Of a DNA stretch of 64,000 nucleotides, positions 1 through 13,800 are shown in pieces. The DNA is from Ifrita kowaldi (taxonomy: Eukaryota; Chordata; Aves; Passeriformes; Cinclosomatidae). The DNA is taken from assembly GCA_013398055.1 (NCBI GenBank), contig VZRS01002401.1, forward strand, positions 357,724 through 421,723. The letters are read 5' to 3'. Position numbers and translations under genes: made by a program. The notes beneath the pieces were generated by a model. That model saw nothing but the letters and a program-made list of their open reading frames with translations, did no database searches and was not told where the DNA came from. Each line of letters starts with the position of its first letter. Positions within the stretch are counted from its first letter, which is position 1.

Positions 1-959
1 AGAATCTGCTTTCACTGTCTCTTAAATGTATCAGAAACTCAAGCCCCTGGATCTTGTTTATATTCACCCAAACTGAACACAGCGAATTTCTTTTAGCTGG
101 GTGTAAACAGCTTCATAACAAAACCAAAACCGAGCGACATTTCCAGAAGAAACAGTTAAAATCTTCCCAAACCACCATAGCAGTTTCTGGTCTCTCTGGA
201 TGCTGGGGGTGGCACTGTTTTAGCAAGAAGGTTTTCCTAAAAGTAGGAGTTTCTATGGATAAAAGCCATTTTAGCAAAGATCTGCCATCATGTTTCAGGT
301 TCTGTGAAACACAGAATTATTTTGAAGTATGTAAGTGGAGTCTGCTGGAAAAAGTGACTTATTTGAACCGAAATGTCTTGGGCAGGTTCCCCACAGCTCT
401 GGCGTAGGTGTAGGTGATGCAATCAGTCGAGAGAGAGGGGCACAGCAGCGACACGCCACGAGGGCTGCAGGCATTTCCTTGGAAGCTGCGTGTTCGGGAA
501 CATCGGGCAGAGAATGCAGAGCGGGGCCTTTCCGCTGCTCCCAGGGAACACGCACAACAAATCCCCGGTGCTGCGGGCCAGGGCGTCACTGTGCACAACT
601 GCCTTCTCCAGACAGCTGCAGCACACCTGAAGGGATTGGGAAACAGCGAGGCCAAGGCATGGGACAGCGGGGTGAACCCACAGTCCTGTCCCGAAGGACG
701 GGGCCCCTGTGAGCGCGGCTCCATCGCGGGTACCCAGCCTCAGTCCGAGTGGACTGCGCTGACCTTCCCCGTTCCTGTGGGACTGGCTCCATGTTCACTG
801 CTAGGGCACTTCAACTCGTCTGCCTTACACGAGTAATTAAAAAGAAAAAAAAAAAAAAGGCATTTTAAAGTAGTATTTTAACGAGCAAAGGGCTATGTGG
901 AAATGGTCATAGTGGCAAAGGTGCTTCTGCTGGCACAGCGTGTTTCATTTGTGAGCTGC
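1..959. other. 5' flank, no gene recognised
   Basis: I see no convincing gene here. The stretch from about 420 to 740 is fairly GC-rich with scattered CpG, and could be the shoulder of the CpG island that follows. An A-rich tract sits at about 838-858. The overlapping open frames on both strands in the GC-rich part have low-complexity translations without recognisable domains, so I treat them as chance frames. Confidence 0.5.
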
Positions 960-1329
960 TCTAGGGCTCGCTGGCGTTAGCACTGTGCTGTGCCAGCGCC
1001 GGGAGTTTCCAGTCGTACCAGCAAACATCTCCACACAAGTTTGGCAGAACTGACAACAGCTGACAAAATAGGAGCAATTGCCTTGGTCCCCAGCCCCGCC
1101 GCCCCGCAGGGACCATTGCTGAGCCTCGCTCGTTTGGTTTGTGTTTATTGCAAAGTTTACTTTCAGGTTCGCGTCCACTTGTAAAAAAAGCCTGTTACAT
1201 TTCACGTTCAATTAAATTTATGCCGAGTATTCATACACGTCATAATTTGCGAATCGAGGATTTTTCTATCCCAAACGCTGGATACGTTTTGGAGCGAAAC
1301 CGGTCCAGGCCGGCTCGTGCAGGAACTCG

Positions 1330-1336
1330 NNNNNNN
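1330..1336. other. Assembly gap (7 N)
   Basis: Seven unresolved bases interrupt the densest part of the CpG island. The true missing length may differ. Such gaps are common where GC-rich promoter sequence was hard to read. Confidence 0.95.
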
Positions 1337-1349
1337 GAGCGGGAAGCGG

Positions 1350-1365
1350 CCGGGGACGTCCCCGG
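1350..1365. promoter_or_regulatory. 16-bp perfect palindrome with GACGTC core
   Basis: CCGGGGACGTCCCCGG equals its own reverse complement. The central GACGTC is the core of CREB/ATF-type sites, but the flanks are C/G rather than the canonical T/A. Its place inside the candidate promoter island makes a protein-binding role plausible. Confidence 0.35.
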
Positions 1366-1830
1366 CACCGGGCGGGTCAGCCCCGCTGCCGCCGGACGGG
1401 CCGAGCGGCGGCCTTGCGACTTGAGCAAAGTTGCGACTGTGATACAAACACGAGTGTTTGCGCGCTTTGGTGTCGCTCGGAGGGTTTGGGGAGGTTTGGG
1501 TGGGTTTTTTTTCCATTGTAGCAGCTGTACTCCGAGCACACCCGTCCCGGAGGAGCCGTTCCCAGCTCCGCGCCCCTCCGAGCGCCGCTGCCCCCCAGAG
1601 CCCGGGATGTGCTCGTTTGTCTCCTCGGTGGGGCTCCGGGGGCTCCCGGGGTTGGCGGAGAGAATCCCGGGTTGTCCGGGAGGCCCCGAGACCCTGCCCG
1701 GCTGCTTCATGCTGGGGTCTCCTGAGACCCATTGCCGGCAATCCCCTCGTCCCGGAGCCGCTCCCGGAGTGCGCTCTGCCGCGCTCTCTCCCGGGGTGGG
1801 AACTCCGCGGTAACCCCGGTGCCGGAGGAT

Positions 1831-4800
1831 TACACATGGCTTTGGAGAGAGCACATGGTAGAGATGAACTATCAAATACCATCTTGTCCCCCCAACGTGT
1901 TCCTCCCTCCAAAGTGTGATTTATGCTTGTTTAGAATAACGGTGGATTTTTGAGCCCATCTGTTTGTCTGCCTGTTCGCACACATGGAATATCTCTGCCT
2001 ATGGTGATTGCCTATGGCGTTATTGCAGGAGAAGTAGTTTGATAGGAAATATTGTAGCAATTAGAAGTCCAGTGATGCAAGTTCCTGACACATTGTGACT
2101 GTCTTGCTGTCAGTTCTGTGTCTCCTTTAAAAGTTCATTTTTTGTGAATCACTGTAAGCAACCGTTTAACTTCTGCAGCATTTCTACAGCTTTTACATTT
2201 GAGACATCTCTTGACATTGAGTCAAACTCTTTCCACTGTTATTTTTTTCCTGTAGACATTCTTTGTGACAGTCATATTCTGTTAAGCAACAACAGAAAAA
2301 AAGAAGTAACTGCTTTTAGATAAGACTGTTGCTGCCTGTTTCCTCTGGCTCTGAGTCTTAGAGACCTAAAAAAATGGGAACTGTGGGAAACTTTTATTAT
2401 GATGGAAAAAGAGCATCTTCTGTGGGAAGTGAGATTTCTAGATGTAGTATGAGTGACTGCTGTCACCCCAAAGGAATTGTCAGAGCAGAACCAAACTTTT
2501 GCTTTCTTTACACCTGTGATGTATAAGACGTTTCTGCTTGTTTCATTTTTCCCTCCTTCCTCTGGAATTCTGTTTCTTGACAAATAGGTATTTTGTGAGA
2601 GAGGATGGATGCATAATTGGAATGTGAGTTTTTATATACCTTTTCAAATTCTTCACTGTTCATTTTGTTGGGAGAAAACCAGATGAAGATGAATAACTCA
2701 GACTCCAAACCCATACTGGGAAACAGGTTTTTTTGCAGTACTTGCCCTCTGTGATCTGGCCTGAAAAGTATTGTATCAGTGTATAACACTGAAATATATA
2801 TTGAAAATATTGAGCCTACACTGGCTTTTTCTCATTTCTTGCAGTTATCGAGGCTGTACTAGAGAAAATAGTGAGAGATTCCGAGGCTTCTCCCACAGCA
2901 TGTTTTTGGGCTTTATTCACACCTACCTGTTGTTCTGAAGGCCTCTTGCAATGCCTTGAAAGAGTTTTTTTGCGTACTGAATGAGCTGTTGTTTACTCGG
3001 AGTAAAATGAGTATTTTTGTTTGAATGGGGGTAGGAGCCAGAAATATCCATGTGGGTTTTTCTCCTGCTCTGCCTCTGCTCTCTTAGCTGTACAATGGGG
3101 GTGGTTACCAACAAGTCCCCTTCCTGAACACCTGCAGCTTTCTGGATGTGTAAAGGATTAATTAGTGGATGTATTTTAGCATCTTTTCCTCCTTTATGTG
3201 GTGTGAAATATATTTGACCTCAAGGCTATGAAAAATATCTAATAACAACCAACCTGGCAGTACAGACCAACCCCTGTGGCTGCAGCAGCCAGCAGCTGGG
3301 ACAGGTGGGAGAAATCAGATGTATTCAGTCTGAATTTAAAGCAAGAAAATGGACTGTGGCTGGAAGAGCAGAGGAAGTACTTAAAAGAAGATTTCAAAAA
3401 TGAAATGATGAAAGTGGAAATCTGGGGCTTGTAGAACTTTTGCTCTGTCCTTAATGAAAGCCTAGATGGGTCCCTAGGGAAAATGAATTTAATAGCCCAA
3501 CTTGTGCTTTAGTTTTTGTCATTCTAATGTGCTTTTCTTAGAGATTCTTGTTGCAAAAGAGGTTGTTCATGGTGATTTCCAGCAAATGAGAACAATAAGT
3601 ACATGGAGCCTCATTTTAGAAGTTGGGCTCATCTTCACCACTGAACGAACCTGTTTCTAATTGCAGCTTCCAAAGTTTTACTACAGCTCAACACTTGTAT
3701 AGACAAAGAGTGGTCATGATGCTTTGTATGGTTTGAGCACAGAATTATGGTTAGGGAAGTAATGAATGGCCGTTCTGCCCGTGACACACACTCCTGCATT
3801 TGTCTTGTAAACTCACTTAACCAGTCTGTTTTACCTTTTATAGGCAGATGGTGACTAATCCAATGTACACCTCTCCAGGTGCCTGCCTGGGTTGTTTGTA
3901 GGAAATTATGTGATACGTGTCGTTGTATCCAGTACAAATACAAGGTGCAGGAAAAAAAATCTTGTAATATTGAAAGCAGAAACTAAATAGTCGTGCAGCT
4001 GAAATATAGTTTATGATGGCCTTGATACCACTTGTCGCTGAAGATGCTGAAAATGCAGCAAGAGAATGGTGACCTGCTCTGCTCCTGGTTCTGGAGACAG
4101 GCACGGTGGCAGAGGAGGCTCACACGTGTCTGTGCCACACTCCATGGACTGGACAGAGTGGCCTTTCCCAGTACAGAATCATGTGGAAGTTAAAGGTTGT
4201 CTAAAATGGGCAAAGTGAACACTGTCCTGTTAAAGGCAGAGGCCTTGAAGATAGTTCTTTCTGTTACCAAACGCTGTTAAGCTGTGTTTACTGTACTCAC
4301 CCTTCCTTTGTAAAGCTTTCAGTACAAGCCAGTGCTCAGCAAGGGCCCTGCTGCTTTCCACTGGCAGGTCAGGGAGTGCTCTGGGAGATAAGAGCAGTTT
4401 ATCTAAAGCTGATGGCAACAGTGGGGAAGATTCGGTGTGTCAGCACCAGGCAGTCCCGAGTGGCTGAGCTCACGTCTCACAGAGCTGGAGGCTTCCCCTG
4501 GTGTTCCCTGCTCGCCCAGGCTGGCATTCCCAATCCTGTGGGCTGGCTCAGCTCACAGAGAATTGGTGTAAAACCAAGGAGCCAAAAGGAGTTTAAATAA
4601 GAGAGTTGAACACTTGACTCTTTGTGGCTGCTGGAAGGGCAGGTGGTGCTTTCCCGAGCTGTGTCCTTGCCTTTTCCCGTGGTGGGACTGGTGCACTGAG
4701 GGATCCAAGCCTGTGTTCAGGGACTGGGATGTCTGCCCTGGGAACAGACTGGACCCTGGGTCTCTTCCCCTTGTGAATTCCATGTTTCACTGGAGAGCTG

Positions 4801-7800
4801 TGTCTCTAAAGTTAAATGGAGGAAAATGTAGTATCTAGGAGGTGAAAGAAGAGTTCAAAGTGTTCAAACCACGAGGTGATGTTGGCCCAGTCAGTTTTTT
4901 TCTTTTTGAAGAAAAAAACCAAGAAGCCAAAACATTTGCATGCAAAATCTAGATTTAGGTCTGACGTAAAAGTCATAATGCTTTTTGGAATTACTGCATT
5001 GTGTCTAACTTACATAGAAAATTAAGCTCTATAAAATACTTCCAAAATTTTTTCTCACAGATTTTGGGGGTGGCGAGAAGGTGTGTGTTTCTAAAGCCAG
5101 ACTGGGAGCTGCTGTCTTGAGTTGGCTGAAATGTAGGACGGGAGGAACTGAGGTTCTCAGTGTGTGACCAAGTGTCAGTTCTAGAGCCTGTAAGTGAAGT
5201 TTTGTTTAAAAACAGAAAAGCACAAGGAGTTATTTTTAATAGTGGTTCAAATGCAGAAGCCTGTGAAACTGTCAGATCTTTTTACAGGTAGATAAGTCTT
5301 TTTCTGTCTTGGCTTATTTTTTATATGCACCTTGGATTGGATCAAGATTACTTCAAGTTCTAACCTGTGCTAAGTATTTAAACATCTGGACTTGCTGTAA
5401 GCGCCATTGCTGTCCAGACATGAGAAGTCTCTTGGATTGCTTTTTAATATTTTAAAGTATTTCAGAAAAAAGCTGAATTTTTAATTCTGTTAAAACAGTA
5501 TATGTATCTTCCAGTGTTTAGTCTTGTGACGTGGCTTATAACATGGCATGATGCAATAAATTGCAAATAATTTTATGGTGTCAGTACAATTAAAGAAATT
5601 AAATTTCTAAATTGTTTACTTCAGCTTGGTGCTACTTTAAGTGCCTGCTATCAGAGATTCCAGGCAGTGAACAGCTGTCTGTCGCAGATGGGAGAGGAAA
5701 AAAACCCTTAGCTTCTTCCTTCTAAAAAGGTTTCCATATAAACCCCATAGTAATGTAATACAACCTTTTAGTCAAATTTGAGTTTCCTGTTACATGTTTA
5801 AGTGAACCGACAGCAGACTCGTATCTATTTGAAACCAAGTGGTGTAAGTGAATGTGACCCTGGGAATTTTGTACTCCAAAGCATTCTTGAAACCTCACAG
5901 ATGCTTGTTGAGCAGTCAGATGTATTATTTATTGCATCTTTAAAAAAAAAACCAAAGAAGGCCTTGCAGGTAGTTCATGACTTCTGTAGTCTGCTGTGTT
6001 TTGGTAAGATCAGGTGGTATTGTCTTTCCTGTGCTTGTGCTGTGTTTTACCCAAGAAAATCAGGTAGTTTAGAAACTATCAGCAAATCCACATTTTTAAT
6101 AGAGTAATAGAATAAACCAGGTGTAACTAAGTCTGAAAAAGAGTAGGTTTCAGGTTGGGTGTTTTTGGCTGAGATCTGAAAATGGCAGAAATGGATGTTT
6201 TGCACAGAACTGCATGAAGTTTGGGGTTATAAATTGGATGTACTGGTTTATTGTTCTATGAGCTAGTTCACCATGGCAATTATAAACTTATTAAAATAGT
6301 TACAACATGTCAGATCACAAAGTACAGAAGGTGGTAAGACCATTCTTTTTAAATGACAAGGTTGTTGCTGCTGTTGGCATACAGCTATCTCCTTTATGGT
6401 GATTTCCTTGCTCTCTTTCTTTAAACCCCTCTGGACTATTTGCAAGCATTTTACAGTTCTTAGGCACTTCGTAAAGTTTTTGTGCTTGTTTGTTTTGAGT
6501 AACTTTGGTCTCCAGTTCTGGACTCCAACCTTTGAATTGTGCTTCACATGATGAATCGAAGTAGGTGCCAGCCCATCCCCTGCCCTTGGACATACCTTGG
6601 GCACGAGTCTGGACAGATCAATGTGTTTGCTTTTTAGGAAGGCAATTTATTTTGTTATTTTATCAAAGTATTGACTGGTTTGGGTTGTCGTTTGAAGCGG
6701 TTCTCTCTGTGAAGCTGCTGAGCTTTCCCTGTCGGGTGATGCAGTGGTCTCTGCTTGCCTCAGCTCCACAGAGCTTTATGTGGCTGCACCTCTGGGTGGG
6801 TTTATCTCAATCTAAGGTGTAACAGGCTTTTTTCTGAATTCAGTGGATGGATGGATTGTTTGTATAACATCAGTTGGAAATGGTGCCGAAATGTTCTTTT
6901 CCCAAGTGTGGAGATGCTGCTGCTGCTGTTCCAGAAACCCCTTTTGGATGTGAGCCCTCTTAGCAGGGAGGGAGTGCTCCTGTTGCAGTGTTGGTGGGGG
7001 CAGGAGGACGAGTGGGAGTGTGTGAACTCAAACCTCTCCCAAACCAGCTGAGCTGGAGGAACCAAGGGTGATAAACCCGAGCATGGCAGTGCTGGAGAAA
7101 AGGGCAGAGATTCCCCTCTGGGCAGGGCAATAACATTCTGCACAGCACAGCTCTTTCCAAAATGAGTGGCTGTCAGAGTGTCCCCAACCAGGCGGGGCAG
7201 CACTGCCACCAGACTCGAGGGACCTTCCTGGGGATGTTGCAGTGTCTTGTTTCAGTGCATCCTCCCACCTTTCAGCCCAAACACCCTTTGGTGTTTGATG
7301 TGGTGGGACTCCCCCAGACTGGTTGTGCTGTCCCTTTGGGGGAGGCTGTCGCCATCCTGCTCCTCCATGCTCTGTCTCCAAATGAATCACGATCTCCTCA
7401 CCACGTGGGTGGTATTGCAGGGACCGAGAACCGCACTGATAAGGGCTCTGACCCCGTCCCAGCCCAGCCTGCTGACAGAGCAGGTGTTGCTCCACACCCT
7501 GGGGAGGATGTGCAAGTCTTTCGTTTTGCAGAGCTCAGTGACAGATCCTGTTCTCCAGTTACTTTTGTCGTTGGGTCTTTGGGAAGCCCGCTTGCTATGA
7601 GGTGGGAAGTATCCACCAGCCTGTTAAAAACGCATGGTGTGCATGGAGTGGAGCTTTAAGTCCATGCTGACAGGAAAACCGAGGAGTTAGGACTGCTGCC
7701 TCTGAGAGCCGGGGTGCTGGGGGTGGCACAGCCCGAGCTGTTTCACTCCTGCTCGGTGGTGCTCACTTCCCACACTGCCGCTGTCTCCTGCCTCAAGTGA

Positions 7801-10800
7801 TGCAGGATAATGTAAGTTCTGATTTTTCTTCTTTTCTTAGAGCCAACTGTCCCCTTTGACTTGGGAGAGTAACGTTTTTCTTAACTTAGGGATTTTTTAA
7901 ACTGTGGAGCTGGAGAGGAAAATCGCTGCAGATGGTGCAATAATTGAGGAATGCTGACCTGCAGGATAGATGACAGCTTCAAAGTACATTCAATACGATC
8001 CTTTCAGGAATTTCACTTGAAGTGTCTTGTCCTGTTCTTAACCTTGTGGACACTTGTTGCTGCCATCCTGAAAAGGCATGGATTTTCTCCTTGTTGGAAC
8101 ATTTTGTTTCCTACATAGGAACACTCTGAATGTCAAGCCTCTCTTGGACAGTTTGTGGTGGGCTCTGGTTCTTGGGGCAAATCTGTGTCATTACAGTGAG
8201 GAGATGGTTTCTTTCCCCTAAGAGTAGAGTCTCAGGGTACATAGATATCAAACACGAACACAAAAATTCCTTCCTCTTTCATGGAGATTCTGCTTCATTC
8301 TTTGTGCTGCTGGTGTTTCATTAGCTCTTCTGTCAGAGTTGTGAAAAACTGAGAGTCTCAAAAATATTAAACTGGAACAAAAACCCCCAAGAAACCTTTA
8401 AAAGGTTTTAAAAATACATGGAAGCAGGTAAGTCACAACTGGGTGTCTGTGTGCCACGCTTTAATCAGCTGGGAAACCTAGGGAGTGACTCTCAGCTGTC
8501 ACTGTATTAAGAACCAGTGCTGCCTTTTGTGGAGTCTGTATACACTGAACTCAGGGCCATGGAGTAAATATTCTTGCTGTGTGTTCATAATCATTCTACT
8601 TAGAGTAAGCGCTTCTTGGGTGGGTATTACAAACCTGTTAATCTTTATGGTATTTATAGGGTAATTTTTAACTCTCTTGAGCTCTTTACTTCCTTGTGGG
8701 TCAATTACTCAATTTATAACATTATGTCAGATGTAAGAACTTTACCATCCAAGAATAAACTGTTGGGGATGGTTCTCTACCTGTGTTTGCTCTTAGTTCT
8801 TTGTATATTGAGGTATGCAATAACTTACTCTGTGACTGACTTATTGGGATTTCTTTTAGTCCCCCTGGTTTGCACTTTGAAGTGACTGTAATGTCTTATT
8901 TTAGCTTTTCTGCTTCATCACTAATGCAGGAAGAGGGACTATTCTGCTTTTGCGCTTGCTTTGCCGCATGGTTTCCAACTTCCTGGTCAGTGATAGCTGC
9001 ACCTGGATTTTGTTGGACTTGAAATATTTCTTTTGATGAGTAGTACTGTGTTATTCACAGGTATTAATAAGGTGTCAGCATTGGGGAGGTTGGGAAAGAA
9101 ATGCAGGGTGGGCAGGACTGTTGTTTCCATGAGTAAGCTCATGGTTTTTAATAATCTCATACTACTGAGTTTTTGCTTCAACACTGAAGCTTATTAAAGC
9201 AATAGAAAATTGTTACAGAGGGCAGAATACAGTGTGAAATGTGATTTGTCTCTTATACAGAGCTTGCACATTTAGTTACAATTTTCTTGAAAGGTTAATT
9301 CCCAGCTTCCCTTCAGAACATTCTGTGCAGGCCTTTCTGTAGGGAAAAAAAAATTGGACCCAATTTAAATACACAAGTCTTGTGAATCCTGAAAGAATTT
9401 GGGCATTTAGCCCAGGAAAGGGAGAGTTCTCTGCAAGAACTTCATTAACCCTGTCTGTCATCAAAATAAGTAATAAAAGTAGCTCTGCAGACATTATAAA
9501 GAACAGATATTCTTTGTTTTACCCTGTGGCCTTGGTCTGCAAAGTACTGGTGAGTGAATCTTATTCTTTAAGGACAGCTGTGCCCGTGTGGGAAGGGAGA
9601 TGGAGATGTGCTACATGCGGGGATACAGAAGTGGGGATATGAGCTAAAGAGCTGCACTAATTTTTGGAAAACTTGTGCCATTAGTTCCAGATACTCAGGA
9701 ATGTGCTCCTAAATGAAAGCGAACTTTCATTTAGTAGCAATATTGATAATACAGTCTTACTTGGCGTACTTTGGGATGGAAAAAATATAAACAATATTTC
9801 TACCATAGCTATTTTCGTAAGTAGAAAAATGTTAAATATTTTTACATGGAGAAGAGTTTCTGCTTCCGTTTGGCTGTTGCTTGCAGGATCCAGATGCTGT
9901 GAAAGCTCTTCCTGCGATGCCAACATCTGGCTGCCTGCACATTTTGGGTAGAGTTTTATGAGGCGGCTTTGAAGTTGCTTTTGGATTTGAATCACATGAA
10001 TCTTTGGATTGGCTGGCCTGCACAATTCTCAGCATCATTTCCTTTTCCTTCTGATTATGGGAAATGTAAATACTTCAAGCTGTTGTTCTGATGTTTTGAA
10101 GTCGGGGGAACATATATCTGTGTTTTCCTCTGTTCCTTTTCCCTGGATTTGAGACACATCAGAGTGTTTAATAGCCAGCAGCATGGCTATAGAGAGAAGC
10201 TGCATGGGCAGAGTTGGTTGCAGCAGGTTTTGTGGATTTTGAGCCCATTTTACATGCTCTCATATTTTGATCTATCTTTCTTAAACATTTCAGAAATTAC
10301 AGCAATATTTCAGAAGTATTTCTGTCAGGTTTGCTTAATGCTTCTTGAGTACTTGGAAGTGTTCTAATTAAAATATATTTATAAGTGCTAAGTGGTGGTG
10401 TTTCCAATCACATATGTACATAAAGATTTATAGAAAACTTTGTTAAGATTTGAAGTTGTGTGTTTGTTAAACTTTCTGAGGACGGGCTGGGCTGAACAGA
10501 TCCCACATTCAGGGTTTGGGGCTGTAGCAGCAGAGCCGATTCAAATTTTTTTTGTACTTTGGATCTTACTTCTGGTTTTGTCTTACTAGCTTAGGATGGT
10601 CTCTTCACCTGTGTTCCTGTGTGGGATGGGTGGTTACTAAAGGTGCCTGATAGGAACCCGCTGTGGAAGTAGTTTGGATTCTTTGTTGTGTCTGGTAGAA
10701 ACTTATTTTAGGAGTTGGTTTAAATTGAGGGGTTCCACCATAGCCTCGGAACAATCCATCTGCCCAAGTGCTTGAGTTTTGGTTCTTCATTTTGACGAGA

Positions 10801-13800
10801 GTCCTTCAGATGTTGCTGGAGAGTGGAGCTGTATTTCAGCTGTCATTGTCCCCTGGCTGGGGGTGCAGTGAGATTGTTCCCTCCTGTGCCAGGAGCCAGC
10901 CTGGAACGGAGGTGGCAGTGCTGGTACAGACAGTATGTGTTCCGTGGCTCCATGGGATGGGACTTATTTCAGTTAGCATTTAATGATGTGAAAATGTCTG
11001 GCAGTTTCTGCGAACACTTATGTTATGAATATATTTCCAGCCTATAATTAATCTTTCCTTCATCAGAAATGAATGAATTCCGAGAAGGATAACAGAAATG
11101 TTCTTAAATAATTTGGCTTTGTGTTTGAAAGCTTTATTGCATTATAAATTAGAAGGTGAGCATGTTGTTGCATGCTTGGTAAGCAATACAGTAAAATTCC
11201 AGGTAGATTTGGTATGTGTTTATTTTTGACATGTGTTTCGTGTCAAAAGCAGTGGTGGCCTGAGAGATCTGGCTCTAATGGTTTAAAGGTGACAAAAATG
11301 AATACAGTGAATTTTCTGAACTGCTCAGAATTGCAACTGTGAGAATATAAATTAAGGTTGGCTTCTTACTTTATCTGAAACACACCTAAGTGAAAACTGG
11401 TTGGGGAAGAATGCAACCTGCTGTTGCTGTACCATGGTCACAGTATCACCTTTCTTCAGAGGAAGTATTGTCCCTTTAACTGCTGCTGACTGCTGTCCAT
11501 CCTCAGTTTTGGATGTGAATATGTATTTGATGTTTTCATCCTACACAAACATCATGCATAAATATTTACATAGTGTAGCACTGGGCAAGTCAGTGTAGTG
11601 AAAGAAGGGGTAGGAGTAGTCCAGTTAGGCTGGTGAAAAGGAACATTTACCTTAAAATATAAATCACCAAGTATTCTTGGCACTGATCCTGGAGCTGTTT
11701 AATAGGAGCCCTGTGAAACCATCCCTTGGAATGGAAGGATCTGCAGAGTATCTGAAATATATCCAGAAGGCTTAGACAATTATGCCTTCTGGTTTAGGAC
11801 CAAGTTCTAGGGAGCTGGTACGACAACACGGAAGAAAACCAAACAAAACCCAACCTTTAAGTCTTTAAAACTTTTAAAACTAAAATTAGAAGTAAACTAC
11901 CTGCCTACCTAGTGAGAGATGAGCACTTGAAATGTTCTCTCAAAAGTATTGTATTAGCTCAAGTGGCATCCTCAGGCACAGTGATCCAGTTGAGCATACT
12001 GTGCCAGGCCTTGCTATTTTCAAGCCGTTGTACTGGATTTTTCCCCAAACTAGAAGACAGAGTATTTGAAGTTATAATCTTGCTTGCTTAGAATGGGAAT
12101 ATGGACTTGAGCTGAGTGTAGGTAGTGATTTGAAACAGAGTGGGATGTTTCATACATTTAATTATTGGCAGGAAGCATTTGTTTCATTGACATCCACAGA
12201 GAGATGACTCCAAATAGCTTTACATAGTTGACTTAATGTCATTTTGCTTCTAGGTATGGAGCAGTGAATTATGGTGTCTGTCACAGCATTTGTTTAATGA
12301 GTATCAGTTGTTGACATGGTATGAAAAAGCTCCAGGGCTCTTCAGCCATTTCACTAAAACATTCTCAGTTAGTGGATTTGGGGTCTTTGAGAAGCCCATC
12401 CCTTACTGGCTGTTGAAAATCTGGTTTGTACAGTCTTAACAGAAGCCCATCTGCACCTACTCTCAGGGTAATTCCAACCCTCTGAAGTGTGAGGTGTGAC
12501 TAAACCATCATTCTTCTCTTCAGAGGTCAATTTGTTATGAAGACCGTCATCCTTTTCAGGGGGTTATAAACTGCGGGTAACTCACGCTGCAGTGTTCGTG
12601 TGTGTGAATTTGTAGACGCAGTTTCATTGTGATGCTAAGCCCGAAATTCAGAAACTGTTTCCTGGTGATTTATTGGACTCAGTTTACCAGTTTGTGGTTG
12701 AATTCCTTCGGTGCAGGCAGAGCTGGCCATGCCATGGCCACCACCCTCCGCAGGCAGCTCTTGCTGGGCAGTTTTTTACTGAATCACGTTCTCTAACTGT
12801 GCTCTTGCGGTGTTCTCTCCTCAAGCATTTCAGTGCCGCTCCTCGTGTTGTTTCCTTTAACATTCATATTCATATTTTTTTCAGTGTTGGCAGGTGTGTA
12901 TTTCACATTAACATGAGGGGTTTTTTGGATGTTAGACTGCTATTTGCTTATGGTAATTTCCAGTCATCATAAGGTGACTGTTGAGAGAGATGAGCAGAGA
13001 GGAAAAAAATTGTCAGGCATTTACAGTAAATACTCTCTGCTTTTGGAAATGCTGTCAGAAGTTTAATTGTTAGGTTCAAGTAAGTTTGTCATGTGCCAGA
13101 CAGAATCAGTCTGCTGTAATGAATGGGTTACGCACTTCACCAGCAAAAAGGGAGAGTGAGAAACTAAGGGATGCTCAGGATTTCCTGTCACCTTGCACTG
13201 CAGAAGGAACAGGATAGGCTTTTTAACCTAGCCTGTAATTAGGTTTTGCATGGAAGCATATATTACTGTGCTTGCTTTGCCAAAGCTCTTCAGTATGATG
13301 GATGAGATTTAAAGGTTGATCTGACTAAATTGCAATGAGAATACTAACGACAAAGATATTTCTGTTGTGAACTATTCCTACCAGACATCATAGCAGTGAC
13401 AGAAATGGTGTAAGGTAATGGACAATAAAAGTCGCTCGAAAATAATACTCTCCTAGGATTGGGCTGCCTTCCCCAGAGCACATACCCTGAACCATAGTGA
13501 TAATGTAATCATAAGCCCAGATCATCATTTAAATATATAGGTAATCTCCTAGAGTATCCTGGCAGATTTATTTTATGAGCGAGGAAGAATATTATTGGGC
13601 AGTAGAGAGGAAGAAAGTGGTGCTGATGTGGTTGTGTTTATTCCGTAAAACAGTTTGCATGGCCCCAGTCTTTGGGGAGCCTGCAGTGAGCAGCACAGGG
13701 GCTCCGGGAGGAGCAGCAGCCTGGCTCCCAGGGCAGCGCATCCCTGCGGATATCGCAGCTGGCCGGGAGCCTGCTGGGTGTGCACCGCTGCATTTCAGTC

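Larger units (their letters stand above)
960..1830. promoter_or_regulatory. CpG island with assembly gap; candidate NEK6 promoter and non-coding first exon
   Basis: This interval is GC-rich with many CpG dinucleotides, densest between about 1290 and 1820, whereas the flanking sequence is AT-rich and CpG-poor. It lies upstream of NEK6 on the plus strand with no other gene between, so it is the best candidate for the main NEK6 promoter and untranslated first exon. I could not fix a transcription start or a clear splice donor; a weak GT site lies near 1810. A 16-bp perfect palindrome at 1350-1365 is centred on GACGTC, a CREB/ATF-like core. Just upstream, 1190-1300 is AT-rich but unusually CpG-containing. 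The island could instead belong to a transcript outside the window. Confidence 0.5.

Noticed and set aside
1139..1912. Overlapping open frames of 211-234 codons on both strands
   Set aside because: They lie in a CpG island and cross the N gap. Translations are Pro/Arg/Gly-rich with no domain; stop codons are rare in GC-rich DNA.
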